Of a DNA stretch of 56,921 nucleotides, positions 9,145 to 18,228 are shown piece after piece. The stretch comes from CAIJXB01 sp964439595 (lineage in GTDB: Bacteria > Chlamydiota > Chlamydiia > Chlamydiales > Rhabdochlamydiaceae). Positions within the stretch are counted from its first letter, which is position 1. Every line of letters begins with the position of its first letter. The stretch is from assembly GCA_964439595.1 (NCBI GenBank), contig CAYTOK010000015.1, positions 1 through 56,921 of the forward strand. Reading direction: 5' to 3'. The notes beneath the pieces were generated by a model. The model did no database searches. It worked only from the letters and a program-made list of their open reading frames with translations, and was not told the origin of the DNA. The position numbers and the translations under genes are program-made.

Positions 9145-10253
9145 AGGTAGCCCTTGTTCATGACTGGCTCTTAACGGAAGGAGGCTCAGAAAAAGCTTTC
9201 TCAGAAATCTGGAAGCTTTTTCCTGGAGAAATTTACACTCTGTTTTACGATAAAAAAAAGATGGGGACTTTGCCTTTTTCTCAGGAACGTATCCACACCT
9301 CTTTTTTACAAAAATTACCCTTGGTATCTAAGTATTATCGGTATCTTTTCCCTTTTTACCCTTCTGCTATAGAGCATTTTGGTTTTTTAGAAGCTGACCT
9401 TATTTTATCTAGTTCCCATGCTGTTTCTAAAGGGATCCCTAAGAGAAAGGAGCAGCTGCATATTTGCTATTGTTATACGCCAATGAGATATGCTTGGGAT
9501 CTTAAAGAAAGTTATTTAAAGCACCTAGGGACCCCATCTAAAGCGATAGCTAGCTTTTTACTTGAAAGGGTGAGGAAATGGGATCTGCAAACCTCATCTT
9601 CTATAGATGAATTTATAGCGATATCTCATTACGTAGCAGGAAGGATTCGAAGGAATTATCAAAGAGAAGCTAAGGTTATTTATCCTCCAGTTTTGACCGA
9701 GCAATTTTTTATAGGCAAGCAAAAGCAGGATTATTACATAACTCATGCAAGACTTGTTCCTTATAAAAGAGTAGATCTTTTAGTAGAGGCTTTTTCTCTT
9801 ATGCCAGATAAAAGGCTTATAGTTATTGGAGAGGGTCCGGAAGAGAAAAAACTAAAAGCTCTTGCAAAACAAAATATTGAGTTTTTGGGTCGCGTAGAAG
9901 ATAAAGAGCTTTTTGGACTTCTTTCTGAAGCTAAAGCGTATGTTTTTGCTGCGGAAGAAGATTTTGGTATTGGCGTTGTAGAAGCTTTAGCGTCGGGGCT
10001 TCCTGTCATCGCGCTAAAAAAAGGGGGAGCTATTGAAACTATAAAAGAAGACCTTTCTGGTGTTTTTTTTGCAGAGGCTACAGTGGGCTCCTTTATAGAA
10101 GCGCTAAGACATTTTGAACAAAAAGAGGATATTTTTGATCCCCTTTTTATTCAAAATGAAGCCAAACGATTTAGTGCTAGTGTGTTTAAAAAGGAGTTTT
10201 CCTCCTTTGTTCAAGAGGCTAAAGAGATATTCTACAGTAAAAATAAAATTTGA
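9141..10253 (+). CDS. GT4 family glycosyltransferase (WbaZ-like)
   Basis: The 370-residue protein begins 'VALVHDWLLTEGGSEKAFSEI' and contains 'CYCYTPMRYAWDL', features of the mannosyl/rhamnosyltransferase subgroup often annotated as WbaZ or WbnZ. The donor-binding half shows 'YYITHARLVPYKRVDLLVEAF', 'LIVIGEGPEEKKLKALA' and the E-x7-E type 'FAAEEDFGIGVVEALASGLPVIAL' near residues 275-295. It is the last gene of the glycan operon; 65 bases later a separately initiated exported lactonase gene begins. No convincing terminator lies in that gap. It probably works with the neighbouring GT4 to polymerise or extend the glycan. Confidence 0.85.
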   Translation: MKVALVHDWLLTEGGSEKAFSEIWKLFPGEIYTLFYDKKKMGTLPFSQERIHTSFLQKLPLVSKYYRYLFPFYPSAIEHFGFLEADLILSSSHAVSKGIPKRKEQLHICYCYTPMRYAWDLKESYLKHLGTPSKAIASFLLERVRKWDLQTSSSIDEFIAISHYVAGRIRRNYQREAKVIYPPVLTEQFFIGKQKQDYYITHARLVPYKRVDLLVEAFSLMPDKRLIVIGEGPEEKKLKALAKQNIEFLGRVEDKELFGLLSEAKAYVFAAEEDFGIGVVEALASGLPVIALKKGGAIETIKEDLSGVFFAEATVGSFIEALRHFEQKEDIFDPLFIQNEAKRFSASVFKKEFSSFVQEAKEIFYSKNKI

Positions 10254-10318
10254 ATAAAATGTGACAATTTGATAATCCCCTATTTTAAGGATTTTACCTT
10301 GAAGGGGAGGGGAATTTG

Positions 10319-11434
10319 ATGAGTAGATTTTATTTAGCACTCGTATTTTTTTCTTGTACAGCCTTTGCTGTAGAAAATCCGCCTGTTAGAAGTGTTGATG
10401 CTGCGCCTCAGCTTCCTATTGAAATTTATACTGATGCTTTTAGAGAGATTGTAGGAAAACAGCCAAAACTTCATATTCTTTGTACGGGTTTTGGCTTTAC
10501 AGAAGGACCTGTGTATTTCTCTGTGCAAGGAGAAAAATTAGGATATCTTCTTTTTACAGATCAGATTCATGATACAATTCATGTTATGAGATGGGAAGGG
10601 TTAGACCCTTTTAATCAAATTACTGCTCTTTCTTACAGCGCTCCTGCGGTTTTTCGTCATCCTTCCAGTGTGGCGGACGGTCAGACAGCAGACTTAGAAG
10701 GTCGGTTGCTTACCTGTGAAACAACAGGTAGAAGAGTATCTAGAACGGAAGGAGACGGCACCGTTGAGACTTTAGCCGGCTTTTATGACGGCAAACCTCT
10801 AAATTCTCCTAACGATGTTGTGGTAAAATCAGATGGCTCTATTTGGTTCACAGATCCTTCTTATGGAGCTTTGCAATTTCCTCAAGATGCTTTACTCCCG
10901 AATAATGTGTATCGATTAGACTCTAAAACACAGGAGCTCGTAGTTGTGACAAACGAGCTCAAAATGCCAAATGGTATAGCTTTTTCTCCGGATGAAAAAG
11001 TTTTATACATCATTGATAGCGGAGCTATTCAGGCCCCTGGGACATATTATCTTAAAGGTCCTCATATAATTTATGCATTTGATGTGAGCGAAGACGGCAA
11101 GAAGATCACGAATAAAAGAAAGTTTGCAGAAATTTCTCCGGGATTTCCGGACGGTATGCGTTTAGATGCTGCGGGAAATGTATATGTGGGAGCCCTAGAT
11201 GGAGTACATGTTCTTAGTCCCAATGCGGAATTGCTCGGAAAGATTCTTTTGCCTAAAGAGACGGCAAATTTGACTTTTGGTGGTTTAGATAATAACGTCT
11301 TATTTATCTGCTCTTCCGATTCTATTTGGGCAATTAAGTTAAATACTACCGGGTGTAAGCCTGTTCCTGTTTTAGCCTCACGCTTGCAGGCCCTTGAAGC
11401 AAAACCTGTTGGGGTACAAACTAGCTCTCCATAA
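10319..11434 (+). CDS. Exported SMP-30/gluconolactonase/LRE-family hydrolase
   Basis: This 371-residue protein has a signal peptide (MSRFYLALVFFSCTAFA) and a six-bladed beta-propeller of the SMP-30/gluconolactonase family. Telling motifs are 'GFTEGPVYF' (metal-ligand Glu region), 'LNSPNDVVVKSDGSIWFTDPSYG' near residues 160-182, 'MPNGIAFSPDEKVLYIIDSG' and 'PDGMRLDAAGNVYVGALDGVHV', which carry the Asn/Asp calcium or zinc ligands. The family hydrolyses sugar lactones or similar esters; here it would act in the periplasm or outside. The ATG is preceded by AAGGGGAGGGG at good spacing, and a TTG one codon earlier is less likely. It is on the same strand as the glycan operon but has its own strong ribosome site. 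Substrate is not predictable. Confidence 0.85.
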   Translation: MSRFYLALVFFSCTAFAVENPPVRSVDAAPQLPIEIYTDAFREIVGKQPKLHILCTGFGFTEGPVYFSVQGEKLGYLLFTDQIHDTIHVMRWEGLDPFNQITALSYSAPAVFRHPSSVADGQTADLEGRLLTCETTGRRVSRTEGDGTVETLAGFYDGKPLNSPNDVVVKSDGSIWFTDPSYGALQFPQDALLPNNVYRLDSKTQELVVVTNELKMPNGIAFSPDEKVLYIIDSGAIQAPGTYYLKGPHIIYAFDVSEDGKKITNKRKFAEISPGFPDGMRLDAAGNVYVGALDGVHVLSPNAELLGKILLPKETANLTFGGLDNNVLFICSSDSIWAIKLNTTGCKPVPVLASRLQALEAKPVGVQTSSP

Positions 11435-11512
11435 TTAATTTCCCTGTTAGAGTGATCCTTAAAATAAATCATAACGCTGTAGGTGAAATTGTGTATTCTA
11501 TTGAAAAATTAG

Positions 11513-12763
11513 CTATTGTAAGCTGGGGGCATTATCCTGCAAAAGAGATTCTGCTCGACTTTGTATTATCTCTCCGTAATTTTCGCCTCCAAAAGAAAGC
11601 CCGGACTCATATGTTTTATATTTCCAAGACTCTGGTAGTATGATGTATCCGTGAGCGTCGTTAGTTAATCCAAAGATCGAGACGTGGTCATAGTTTAGCT
11701 TAGATCCCAGTTCCTTAAGACGATTATCGTAAATAGTACTTAGCTCGCCTGGGATTGTAATAAAAGCATGAACCTTATTTAACACAAGTACGTTAATTTC
11801 AGTCTCATATTTTTCCAAAGGTAAAGAAAGACCAAAAGGTGTGGCCTCTGGCTTAAAGGAATAGTTTTTCTTTTGTGTTTTTATATCTAAAGAATCGGTC
11901 GTTTTTGTTTTATGCCAGATGTCGGTTACTGTTTTAGCAAGAGACTCTCCTAATTCTTTACAGGATTCAAAACGATCAGTCTCTTTAAGAATAATTGGAT
12001 TTATATCTCCTTGCGCTCCATTAAAATAAATGGGCTGTACATCAGGTCCTAGAAGAGATTGTAGGTGATCCCTTGAATATCCTACAAAATCTGCAGAAAA
12101 TAGACGGTTTTGACTTGTTAGCACAGTTGGGTGGATCGGGTAGTTAAAAAGCACAGCTAATGGGCTGTCATCGAGCTTGGTAATTTTAAGGATAGTAACA
12201 TCAGAAAGAGGGACGATGTCTTTAGGAAAAAGCCCGCGATATGTGCTCAATTTATTTGCTTTGCCATATCCAATACCTATTTTTGCCGGTATAAGATTTT
12301 TACTTGCTGAAATGATTGTTTCTACAGTTTTTCTTATATAGAATTTAGTCACTTCAGAGCTATACTTTCCGGCCAAACTATCTCCTATTATAGGAATGTT
12401 TAAATAAGAGCCGCCACCGGAGTGTGTATGCGAGGAGGCAATATAAATTTCACATTTGGTTAACTCTTCTACTAGATGTATTTGCTTTGTAATTTCTTGG
12501 ACCATATCGTAGGTAAATCCTAAATGGTCTACACTGCAAAGAACTATTTTTTTCTCTCCATTGTCGATAAAAAGTGCAATAGCAAAAAGAGGATCATGAG
12601 AGCCTTGCATCCCTTCTCCTTTCCTTGATGTATATCCGGCAGAGGGGGTTCCCACAGGAGGTGTGATCTCACTTTTTTCAATTCCCACATTTATAGAGGC
12701 CCCTGCAAGAAAAGGGATTATAAGAGAGAGCAGGAAAAATAGACTTCGTGAACTGATTTTCAT
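11513..12763 (-). CDS. Exported neutral/alkaline ceramidase-like hydrolase
   Basis: The 416-residue protein has a signal peptide (about residues 1-22) and matches the N-terminal catalytic domain of neutral/alkaline non-lysosomal ceramidases, which cleave N-acyl-sphingosine to sphingosine and fatty acid. Visible hallmarks: 'VGIEKSEITPPVGTPSAGY', 'GSHDPLFAIALFIDNG', the zinc-site motif 'IASSHTHSGGGSY' near residue 115, 'NYPIHPTVL' with the second metal histidine, and 'YFNGAQGDINP'. Classical neutral ceramidases are about 650-780 residues with a C-terminal immunoglobulin-like domain; that domain is absent, as in many shorter bacterial homologues. The ATG was chosen because it starts the signal peptide and follows AAGGAT; a longer upstream reading adds 33 residues with no site. 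Intracellular Chlamydia acquire host sphingolipids, so a host ceramide substrate is attractive but unproven. Confidence 0.82.
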   Translation of the reverse strand: MKISSRSLFFLLSLIIPFLAGASINVGIEKSEITPPVGTPSAGYTSRKGEGMQGSHDPLFAIALFIDNGEKKIVLCSVDHLGFTYDMVQEITKQIHLVEELTKCEIYIASSHTHSGGGSYLNIPIIGDSLAGKYSSEVTKFYIRKTVETIISASKNLIPAKIGIGYGKANKLSTYRGLFPKDIVPLSDVTILKITKLDDSPLAVLFNYPIHPTVLTSQNRLFSADFVGYSRDHLQSLLGPDVQPIYFNGAQGDINPIILKETDRFESCKELGESLAKTVTDIWHKTKTTDSLDIKTQKKNYSFKPEATPFGLSLPLEKYETEINVLVLNKVHAFITIPGELSTIYDNRLKELGSKLNYDHVSIFGLTNDAHGYIILPESWKYKTYESGLSFGGENYGEIIQSRAESLLQDNAPSLQ

Positions 12764-13232
12764 ATGAAAATAATCCTTTTTATATTCATTTAAATTAAAG
12801 AGTTTAGATTGATGAATCCATAAAAACAAGTAAAATGTGTAAATCTGACTAAAAAGTAACATTTTGTCGTTATTTAATTAGATTAAAGACTTAAGGGGGT
12901 GGGTAGTTTAAGTTAAAGAGGCTATAGGAATTTAAGCAGAGAAATGTTGACTCCCTTATTGTTATTTGCGGTAGAAGGCATGAGAAAAAAGTACGTTAAT
13001 AGAGCGTTTTGATGAAAAAAAAGAATTTTATGGACTAGCTCTTAGAGAAGGCCTGTAAGAGCAAGATCAACCTAATCATTTTAGGCAGTTATTTGGTTTG
13101 TTTTTTGATTTGCTTCTTATAAATCGCGATAATTGGAATATTGCTCTTTTTATGAAAAGTTTTTCCTGGTTTTTTCGAAGAGTTCCCTTTTTTAAGTGTG
13201 CCGGTGATTTTTTTTGTGCTTAGTTTTTTTCT
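12764..13232. other. Gene-free stretch between ceramidase-like gene and porin gene
   Basis: About 470 bases of AT-rich sequence lie between these divergent genes. Only very short open frames occur. Part of it may be decayed coding sequence, but I could not recognise a product. The right edge leads into a promoter-like pair described separately. No tRNA-like structure was seen. Confidence 0.5.
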
Positions 13233-13261
13233 TTGAATTTTATTAAGGGAACTTTTATAAC
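13233..13261 (+). promoter_or_regulatory. Candidate sigma-66/70 promoter for the porin-like gene
   Basis: TTGAAT and TATAAC are separated by exactly 17 bases in an A/T-rich setting. They match the vegetative -35 and -10 consensus at 4 of 6 and 5 of 6 positions. Transcription would start about 7 bases after the -10 element and leave a leader of roughly 35 bases with a purine-rich GAAAAGG before the start codon. A strong dedicated promoter fits an abundant outer-membrane protein. Confidence 0.5.
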
Positions 13262-13303
13262 TATCTTCGAATTTAGGTTTTTTAGACTGGAAAAGGTTTT
13301 TTT

Positions 13304-14575
13304 ATGAAACAGATCAGATTTTTTGCCACAGCTGCTCTTGGATTTTTTTCGCTGTGCGCCTTTTCTGCAAGCCTCCATGCAGATACAATTGATAGGGATG
13401 GGGATAGAGAAGAAGTGGATGTGCAAGCTCTTCGTGAATGGATTAACACAAAAAGGCAAGTCACTGTTAAAGAAATTGGTGGTAATCTTTCTATCAGCGG
13501 AGAGGTGAGGACAGAATTTCAATCTACAGGCGAAACTAAAGATGGGATATCTCAAAGAGGAAGTGAGATTGAAGTTGGCGATGGTAAATATGCTAAATTT
13601 CCGCCTAATACCTTCGATGTGGCTGCCAATCTTATGTTAGATTACCGATCAGATCTTACCTGGGCTTCTTTTAAACTGGAATTTGATAATGATGCAGGGA
13701 TCGTTGCCGGGACAAATAACAAAATTAAGTTATCTAGAGCTTACTTTGGGGCAAGAGCCATTGATGGAGATAGTGCGTATTTAGATTTTGAAATAGGAAG
13801 AAGAAAACTCAGTGCGGTTTTTGATTCTAAATTAGAATTTAATTCGGTATTTGATGGTGTTCTTGTTAAATATGACCATTCTTTTGATCGAGTCGGTGAT
13901 TTTTATGTCCATTTAGGCGCATTTGTTATTAACGAGAAAAAAAGTCAATACGGTTATGTAGGCGAGACCGGTTTTATGAACATTGCTAGCACTGGTCTTT
14001 ATACTAAATATTCGTTAATTGATTGGGATACAAGAAATATACACACCGCTACACAGCAGAGATTATACGACTTTTTGGTTTCTCAATTCATTTTAGGGTA
14101 TAAGTTCTATCCGGCTAATTTCCAAAAACAAGTTACTATTTATTCAGGAGTTCTTTATAATTCTAAGGCTCGTAAATTAGAGATCTCTAACAATGAAAAA
14201 GCGAATTGGGGTAGTTATATCGGTTTTAACATCGGAGAGTTGAAAAGAAAAGGCGACTGGGCTCTTGATGCTAATTATCAAGTAATTCAAGCTCAGTGTG
14301 TTCCTGATTATGATATGAATGGTATTGGACTTGGTAATGTAGCTAATACAGGATTTTATACAAAAGATATTAATGGTGAAGGTGAGCCTGTTACAGAGAA
14401 AGCAAATGCGGCAGGGAATGGCAATTTCAAAGGGTTCTGTATCACGCTGGATTACCTTCTTACCAATAATATCAACGTACAGCAGCAGTGGAATTATGCT
14501 ACTACGTTAGATCATAATATTGGACCTGATAGAAGATTTAAACAATATGAAATTGAATTTATTTACGGTTTCTAG
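13304..14575 (+). CDS. Outer-membrane beta-barrel porin-like protein
   Basis: This 423-residue protein has a signal peptide (MKQIRFFATAALGFFSLCAFSASLHA) followed by a short acidic segment and then alternating polar/hydrophobic strands with many aromatic residues at strand ends. It terminates in 'YEIEFIYGF'; a C-terminal phenylalanine on an amphipathic strand is the assembly signature of outer-membrane barrels recognised by BamA. The barrel appears to start around residue 60 ('GGNLSISGEVRTEF'). I recognise no precise family. It may be one of the putative porins of environmental chlamydiae that take the place of, or accompany, MOMP. A promoter candidate lies just upstream and a perfect hairpin just downstream, so it is probably monocistronic. 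Confidence 0.75.
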   Translation: MKQIRFFATAALGFFSLCAFSASLHADTIDRDGDREEVDVQALREWINTKRQVTVKEIGGNLSISGEVRTEFQSTGETKDGISQRGSEIEVGDGKYAKFPPNTFDVAANLMLDYRSDLTWASFKLEFDNDAGIVAGTNNKIKLSRAYFGARAIDGDSAYLDFEIGRRKLSAVFDSKLEFNSVFDGVLVKYDHSFDRVGDFYVHLGAFVINEKKSQYGYVGETGFMNIASTGLYTKYSLIDWDTRNIHTATQQRLYDFLVSQFILGYKFYPANFQKQVTIYSGVLYNSKARKLEISNNEKANWGSYIGFNIGELKRKGDWALDANYQVIQAQCVPDYDMNGIGLGNVANTGFYTKDINGEGEPVTEKANAAGNGNFKGFCITLDYLLTNNINVQQQWNYATTLDHNIGPDRRFKQYEIEFIYGF

Positions 14576-14596
14576 TTTGTTAAATGAAAATTAATT

Positions 14597-14628
14597 AAAG
14601 AGCTTTATTGTTTGAATAAAGCTCTTTT
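14597..14628. terminator. Bidirectional hairpin terminator
   Basis: A perfect 13-base inverted repeat (AAAGAGCTTTATT, loop GTTTG, AATAAAGCTCTTT) sits between the convergent porin and efflux genes. The right arm runs into a T tract, and on the opposite strand the left arm runs into TTTAATTAA, so it can end transcription from both sides. Confidence 0.85.
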
Positions 14629-16068
14629 CTATTCTAACCCCCCGCCAAGAGCCTTATAAAGACCTATCAAATTGGTCATAGTTTCTTCTGTAGTTTCTAT
14701 GTGTTTTTCTTGCACTGCAAAAAGTTCTTCATAAGCATTTAAAACAGAGAGAAGATTTTCTAGCCCAGATTCAAAGAGACATTTTGAGAGTTTTAGGATT
14801 TTCTTTTGTGCTTGGTATTTAGCTAAGATATCTTCAGCAGCACGCCCAGATTCAAAATATCCGATGAGAGAATTTTCTACCTCTTTAAGAGCATTTAAGA
14901 CTGTTTTTTCATATCCTATAGCTGCTACTTTTTGTTCAGAGTTAGCTATGGAAAGTTGCGCTAGGAGTTTGCCTCCTTGGAATAAGGACCAGTCTATATT
15001 AGGAACAATAGCCCAAAGGCGGTTTTGCCGTTTAAAAAGATGATTCATGGACTGTGCGGAGTTTCCGATAATGCCTGTGAGTGAAATAGTGGGAAATAGT
15101 GATGCCTTAGCTGCCCCAATACCGGCTCCTGTGGCATAGAGGTCGAATTGGGCTTTTTTTATGTCAGGACGCCTTTGTAGCAATTCAGAGGGAAGTCCTA
15201 CCGGAACTTTCCCTATGGCTTGTGGCATTCTACTAGGTTTTGCTAATTTTTCTTGGTAATGACTTAATTCGCCACCAAGTAGAAAAGCTAAGTTGCAAAT
15301 ACCCTGTTGCAGAGCTTTATTTAAGTTAGGTTCTTGACTTTTTGCTTCATTTAAGTAGGCTATTTGTTTTTCTACATCTATATCGTTGTTAAGACCTGAG
15401 GCTTTGAGGTCTAGTGTTAGCTTGAGGAGCTTTTCAAAGGTGTTTATTTTTTTTTGTGTAACAAGCAATCTTTGTTGAAGGCTTCTAATTTCTGTATACA
15501 TACGTACAACTTCAGCTATGACAACAAGCTTGGTATATTTGGCATTTTCTTGAGAAGATAGCCAATTATAGTAGGCTTCTTCTTTATTGCTTCTATTTTT
15601 TCCAAAAAAATCAAGTTCCCAAAAAGCGTCAAATCCTACAGCAAAGAAGTTTCGAATTTTTGGAAAAATAGCTTGAGGGGTCATAGTAAGAGGCGTTGCT
15701 GGAATAACAGGAATAAGGTCTTCTGACAATTTAAGTCTTGCTGGAAACCCAAAAAGACCCAAAGTGGGAAAAAGCTTAGAAGTAGCAACTACCATAGAAG
15801 CTCTTAGTTGGTTAATTTGTTCTAAAGTAGTAAGTATATCAAAGTTTTTTCTGGTAGATTCTTCTACAAACTCTATAAGGAGTGGATCTTCAAATTGTTG
15901 CCACCAGGAGATTAGATCGACTGTGACTTGGCTTTCTTTCTCCTCAGGGAGTTTTTGCGTGTAGTCGCCTGGAATAGCAACCTGGGGAACTTCTTTTTTA
16001 GGGCCAAGCATGCAAGATGGAGTTATTAGAGCAAATAGTAAAATAAAAAATAGATGAGGTAACTTCAT
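14629..16068 (-). CDS. NodT/TolC-family outer-membrane efflux lipoprotein
   Basis: The 479-residue product is an outer-membrane channel component of tripartite efflux pumps. It begins with a lipoprotein signal peptide ending in a lipobox-like 'ITPSC' (Cys near residue 19), typical of NodT/OprM-type channels. Two repeats of long amphipathic helices follow; recognisable segments are 'DPLLIEFVEEST' near the start of the first repeat, 'VPVGLPSELLQRRPDIKKAQFDLYATGAGIGAAKASLFPTI' (the family hallmark before the second repeat) and a final coiled-coil. The ATG follows GGGGAG by about 8 bases; an extension of 84 codons upstream lacks family similarity. It is divergent from the GT4 and ABC exporter genes, and it probably provides their outer-membrane exit duct. 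Confidence 0.88.
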   Translation of the reverse strand: MKLPHLFFILLFALITPSCMLGPKKEVPQVAIPGDYTQKLPEEKESQVTVDLISWWQQFEDPLLIEFVEESTRKNFDILTTLEQINQLRASMVVATSKLFPTLGLFGFPARLKLSEDLIPVIPATPLTMTPQAIFPKIRNFFAVGFDAFWELDFFGKNRSNKEEAYYNWLSSQENAKYTKLVVIAEVVRMYTEIRSLQQRLLVTQKKINTFEKLLKLTLDLKASGLNNDIDVEKQIAYLNEAKSQEPNLNKALQQGICNLAFLLGGELSHYQEKLAKPSRMPQAIGKVPVGLPSELLQRRPDIKKAQFDLYATGAGIGAAKASLFPTISLTGIIGNSAQSMNHLFKRQNRLWAIVPNIDWSLFQGGKLLAQLSIANSEQKVAAIGYEKTVLNALKEVENSLIGYFESGRAAEDILAKYQAQKKILKLSKCLFESGLENLLSVLNAYEELFAVQEKHIETTEETMTNLIGLYKALGGGLE

Positions 16069-16159
16069 ATTTAAACTCCCCTGTAATAAAAGATATAGAA
16101 CATAATTTTCAGATCGTGTCAATATCAATTTTAAGAATTTTTGGAGATAGAGCAGGTTT

Positions 16160-17266
16160 ATGCAGAAAAAACCATTATTAGCGATGTTTTTAGGGGCCGG
16201 ATGGGAGCAGTGGGATGAGACATACCTCCAAAAAGAAGGGATAGGAGGTTCTGAAACTGCGGCCATTTGGATGGGAAGAGAGCTGTCTTCTTTAGGGTAT
16301 GAAGTGAAAATTTTTGCCAATCCTTTTAGTCAGCATTTTGATGAAAAAGGGTATGATGTTGAATACTTGCATTATTCTAGCTGGAAAACTTTTGCTGCGA
16401 AATTTACTATAGATATCCTTATAACCTCTAGAACCTTGTATCCTTTAAATACCCCTTCGCAAATAGGACAAGTATATGTTTGGATTCATGATGTTTTTTT
16501 ACATCCGGACCGCTCTTTTGATTGTAAAGTAGATCAAGTGGATGCTTACTTATGTTTAAGCCCCTGGCACAAGGAGCTTGTCCATACTCATCATAATATC
16601 CCCTTAGATAAAATTAGAGTTACGGCTAATGGAATAGATCCCTCTCGTTATGAAAAACCCTGTGATAAGTTGGGAAGCCAAGTTTTTTATTCTTCTAGTC
16701 CTGATAGGGGGCTCGATACACTTCTTTACTGTGCTAAATTTATTCGCAAATTCATTCCTGATTTTACTGTTGTAGTGGCTTATGGTTTCAGCAATTGGGA
16801 GAAGGCTGCAAAGATAAGAAATGATCCTCAGGAATTTGCTTATATGAAAAGTATAAAAGCTGAACTAGATAAACCGTATGTGCGGTATTTAGGAAGGGTG
16901 GATCAAAAAATACTTGCTCTTACACAAAAACAAAGTAGCGCATGGCTGTATCCCACAAGATTTCATGAGACATTTTGTATTACGGCTGTAGAAGCTGGTT
17001 TTGCAAGAGTCCCTATTCTGTCTTCTAAACAAGCTGGGCTTATTTCTACAGTGCAAAAAGGGGGGATTTTATTAGAGGGCGATGCCTATACAAAAGAGTA
17101 TCGAAAACTCTTTGTAGAAGAAGCTGTTAAGCTGCTTACTCATAAATCTTACAATGAACAGTGGGCAGATCGTGCCTATCAAAGGATGCAGAGGTTTACG
17201 TGGGAAGCGGTCGCCATGCAATGGCATCAGTTATTTGAGAAGAAGGTGTGGAACGATCTTCTTTAG
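16160..17266 (+). CDS. GT4-type glycosyltransferase beside the efflux genes
   Basis: A 368-residue GT-B protein. The N-terminal domain has the glycine-rich 'GIGGSETAAIWMGRELSSLGYEVKIFA', and the middle has 'YLCLSPWHKELV' and 'VTANGIDPSRYEKP'. The donor half carries 'YSSSPDRGLDTLLYCAKFI' and 'WLYPTRFHETFCITAVEAGFARVPILSS', where the usual E-x7-E is E-T-F-x-I-T-A-V-E. No signal peptide is present, so it acts in the cytosol. The gene is divergent from the efflux channel gene with a 91-base shared promoter region, and the exporter genes follow about 120 bases downstream on the same strand. Whether the exporter moves the product of this enzyme is unknown. A triple 7-base repeat (GCTATTT) follows its stop. 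Confidence 0.78.
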   Translation: MQKKPLLAMFLGAGWEQWDETYLQKEGIGGSETAAIWMGRELSSLGYEVKIFANPFSQHFDEKGYDVEYLHYSSWKTFAAKFTIDILITSRTLYPLNTPSQIGQVYVWIHDVFLHPDRSFDCKVDQVDAYLCLSPWHKELVHTHHNIPLDKIRVTANGIDPSRYEKPCDKLGSQVFYSSSPDRGLDTLLYCAKFIRKFIPDFTVVVAYGFSNWEKAAKIRNDPQEFAYMKSIKAELDKPYVRYLGRVDQKILALTQKQSSAWLYPTRFHETFCITAVEAGFARVPILSSKQAGLISTVQKGGILLEGDAYTKEYRKLFVEEAVKLLTHKSYNEQWADRAYQRMQRFTWEAVAMQWHQLFEKKVWNDLL

Positions 17267-17388
17267 CAGCATTTATTGCTATTTGCTATTTGCTATTTTG
17301 TAGGTATATCTTTTTAAGAAGATGGTAAGAAAAAGAGCTGCCTGGTATGAGTTCTTTTGTAAGAGTAGATTATTGGTGTGGGGCTTCT

Positions 17389-18225
17389 ATGAGAAAAAAA
17401 GTTGTTGTGTTGGTTCTTCTTGGTGTTATTGGTATGGGACTTGGACTTGGTTTGGGATTTTCTTTATTTTCTCCTAAAGAAGATACAAAGGTCTTAGTTT
17501 TGTATGGCAACGTAGACATTCGAGAAGTGGACTTGGGATTTCGTGTTTTTGGTAAAGTAAAAGATGTCCTTTTTGATGAAGGAGATAGAGTCAAAGAAGG
17601 AGATATACTAGCTACTTTAGACCCTGTGCCCTATGAGGAGCAACTTCTAGAATCCGCTGCTAGTTTGAGCTATGCAGAGGTGGCTTTTGCTAACTCGGAA
17701 AAGCAGTTTATGAGAAGGTCTTCTGCGATAAAAAGCTCGGCTATTTCTGAAGAAGACTTTCAAAATGCTGCAGCTCAAGTAGAAGAGTTAAAGGCAAGTG
17801 TTTTGCAGGCTAAAGCATCTTTAGCAAGTGCTAAAACATCTTGTGAGGATACGATATTAAAGGCACCTTCAAATGGCACTCTTCTTTCTAGAATTAGAGA
17901 GCCTGGTTCTGTTCTAAATCCTGGACAACCCGTTTTTACCTTAGCTTTAGATTCTCCTATTTGGATCAGAGCATATGTATCAGAGCCTGACCTTGGAAAA
18001 ATTTTTCCGGGAATGAAAGCACAAATTATTACAGACACAGCTTCTAGCCCTGTTTATGAAGGGCAAATTGGCTTTATTTCGCCGGTTGCTGAATTTACCC
18101 CTAAAAATGTGGAGACAACAGATTTACGTACAGAGCTTGTTTATCGGATAAGAGTTGTTGTAGCAGATCCGGGCCCTAGTCTTAGACAAGGGATGCCGGT
18201 TACTGTTAAATTACCCATAGAGTAG
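17389..18225 (+). CDS. HlyD-family periplasmic adaptor (YbhG-like)
   Basis: The product is about 278 residues. It has an N-terminal membrane anchor or uncleaved signal (RKKVVVLVLLGVIGMGLGLGLGF), then a biotinyl-lipoyl half ('VLYGNVDIREVDLGFRVFGKVKDVLFDEGDRVKEGDILATLDP'), a short alpha-helical hairpin, the second lipoyl half ('DTILKAPSNGTLLSRIREPGSVLNPGQPVFTL') and a beta-barrel domain. It would bridge the inner-membrane ABC exporter to the outer-membrane channel. An ATG 14 codons earlier is possible, but the chosen one follows GGTGTGGGG at good spacing and starts at the anchor. The double ATPase gene begins three bases after its stop. Confidence 0.85.
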   Translation: MRKKVVVLVLLGVIGMGLGLGLGFSLFSPKEDTKVLVLYGNVDIREVDLGFRVFGKVKDVLFDEGDRVKEGDILATLDPVPYEEQLLESAASLSYAEVAFANSEKQFMRRSSAIKSSAISEEDFQNAAAQVEELKASVLQAKASLASAKTSCEDTILKAPSNGTLLSRIREPGSVLNPGQPVFTLALDSPIWIRAYVSEPDLGKIFPGMKAQIITDTASSPVYEGQIGFISPVAEFTPKNVETTDLRTELVYRIRVVVADPGPSLRQGMPVTVKLPIE

Positions 18226-18228
18226 ATC

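Noticed and set aside
11071..11472. Minus-strand 133-codon frame opposite the SMP-30 gene
   Set aside because: Shadow of the propeller gene; its composition follows from the other strand.
17278..17298. Three tandem copies of GCTATTT
   Set aside because: Too short to indicate a CRISPR, iteron or regulatory array; simple slippage in an intergenic region is enough.
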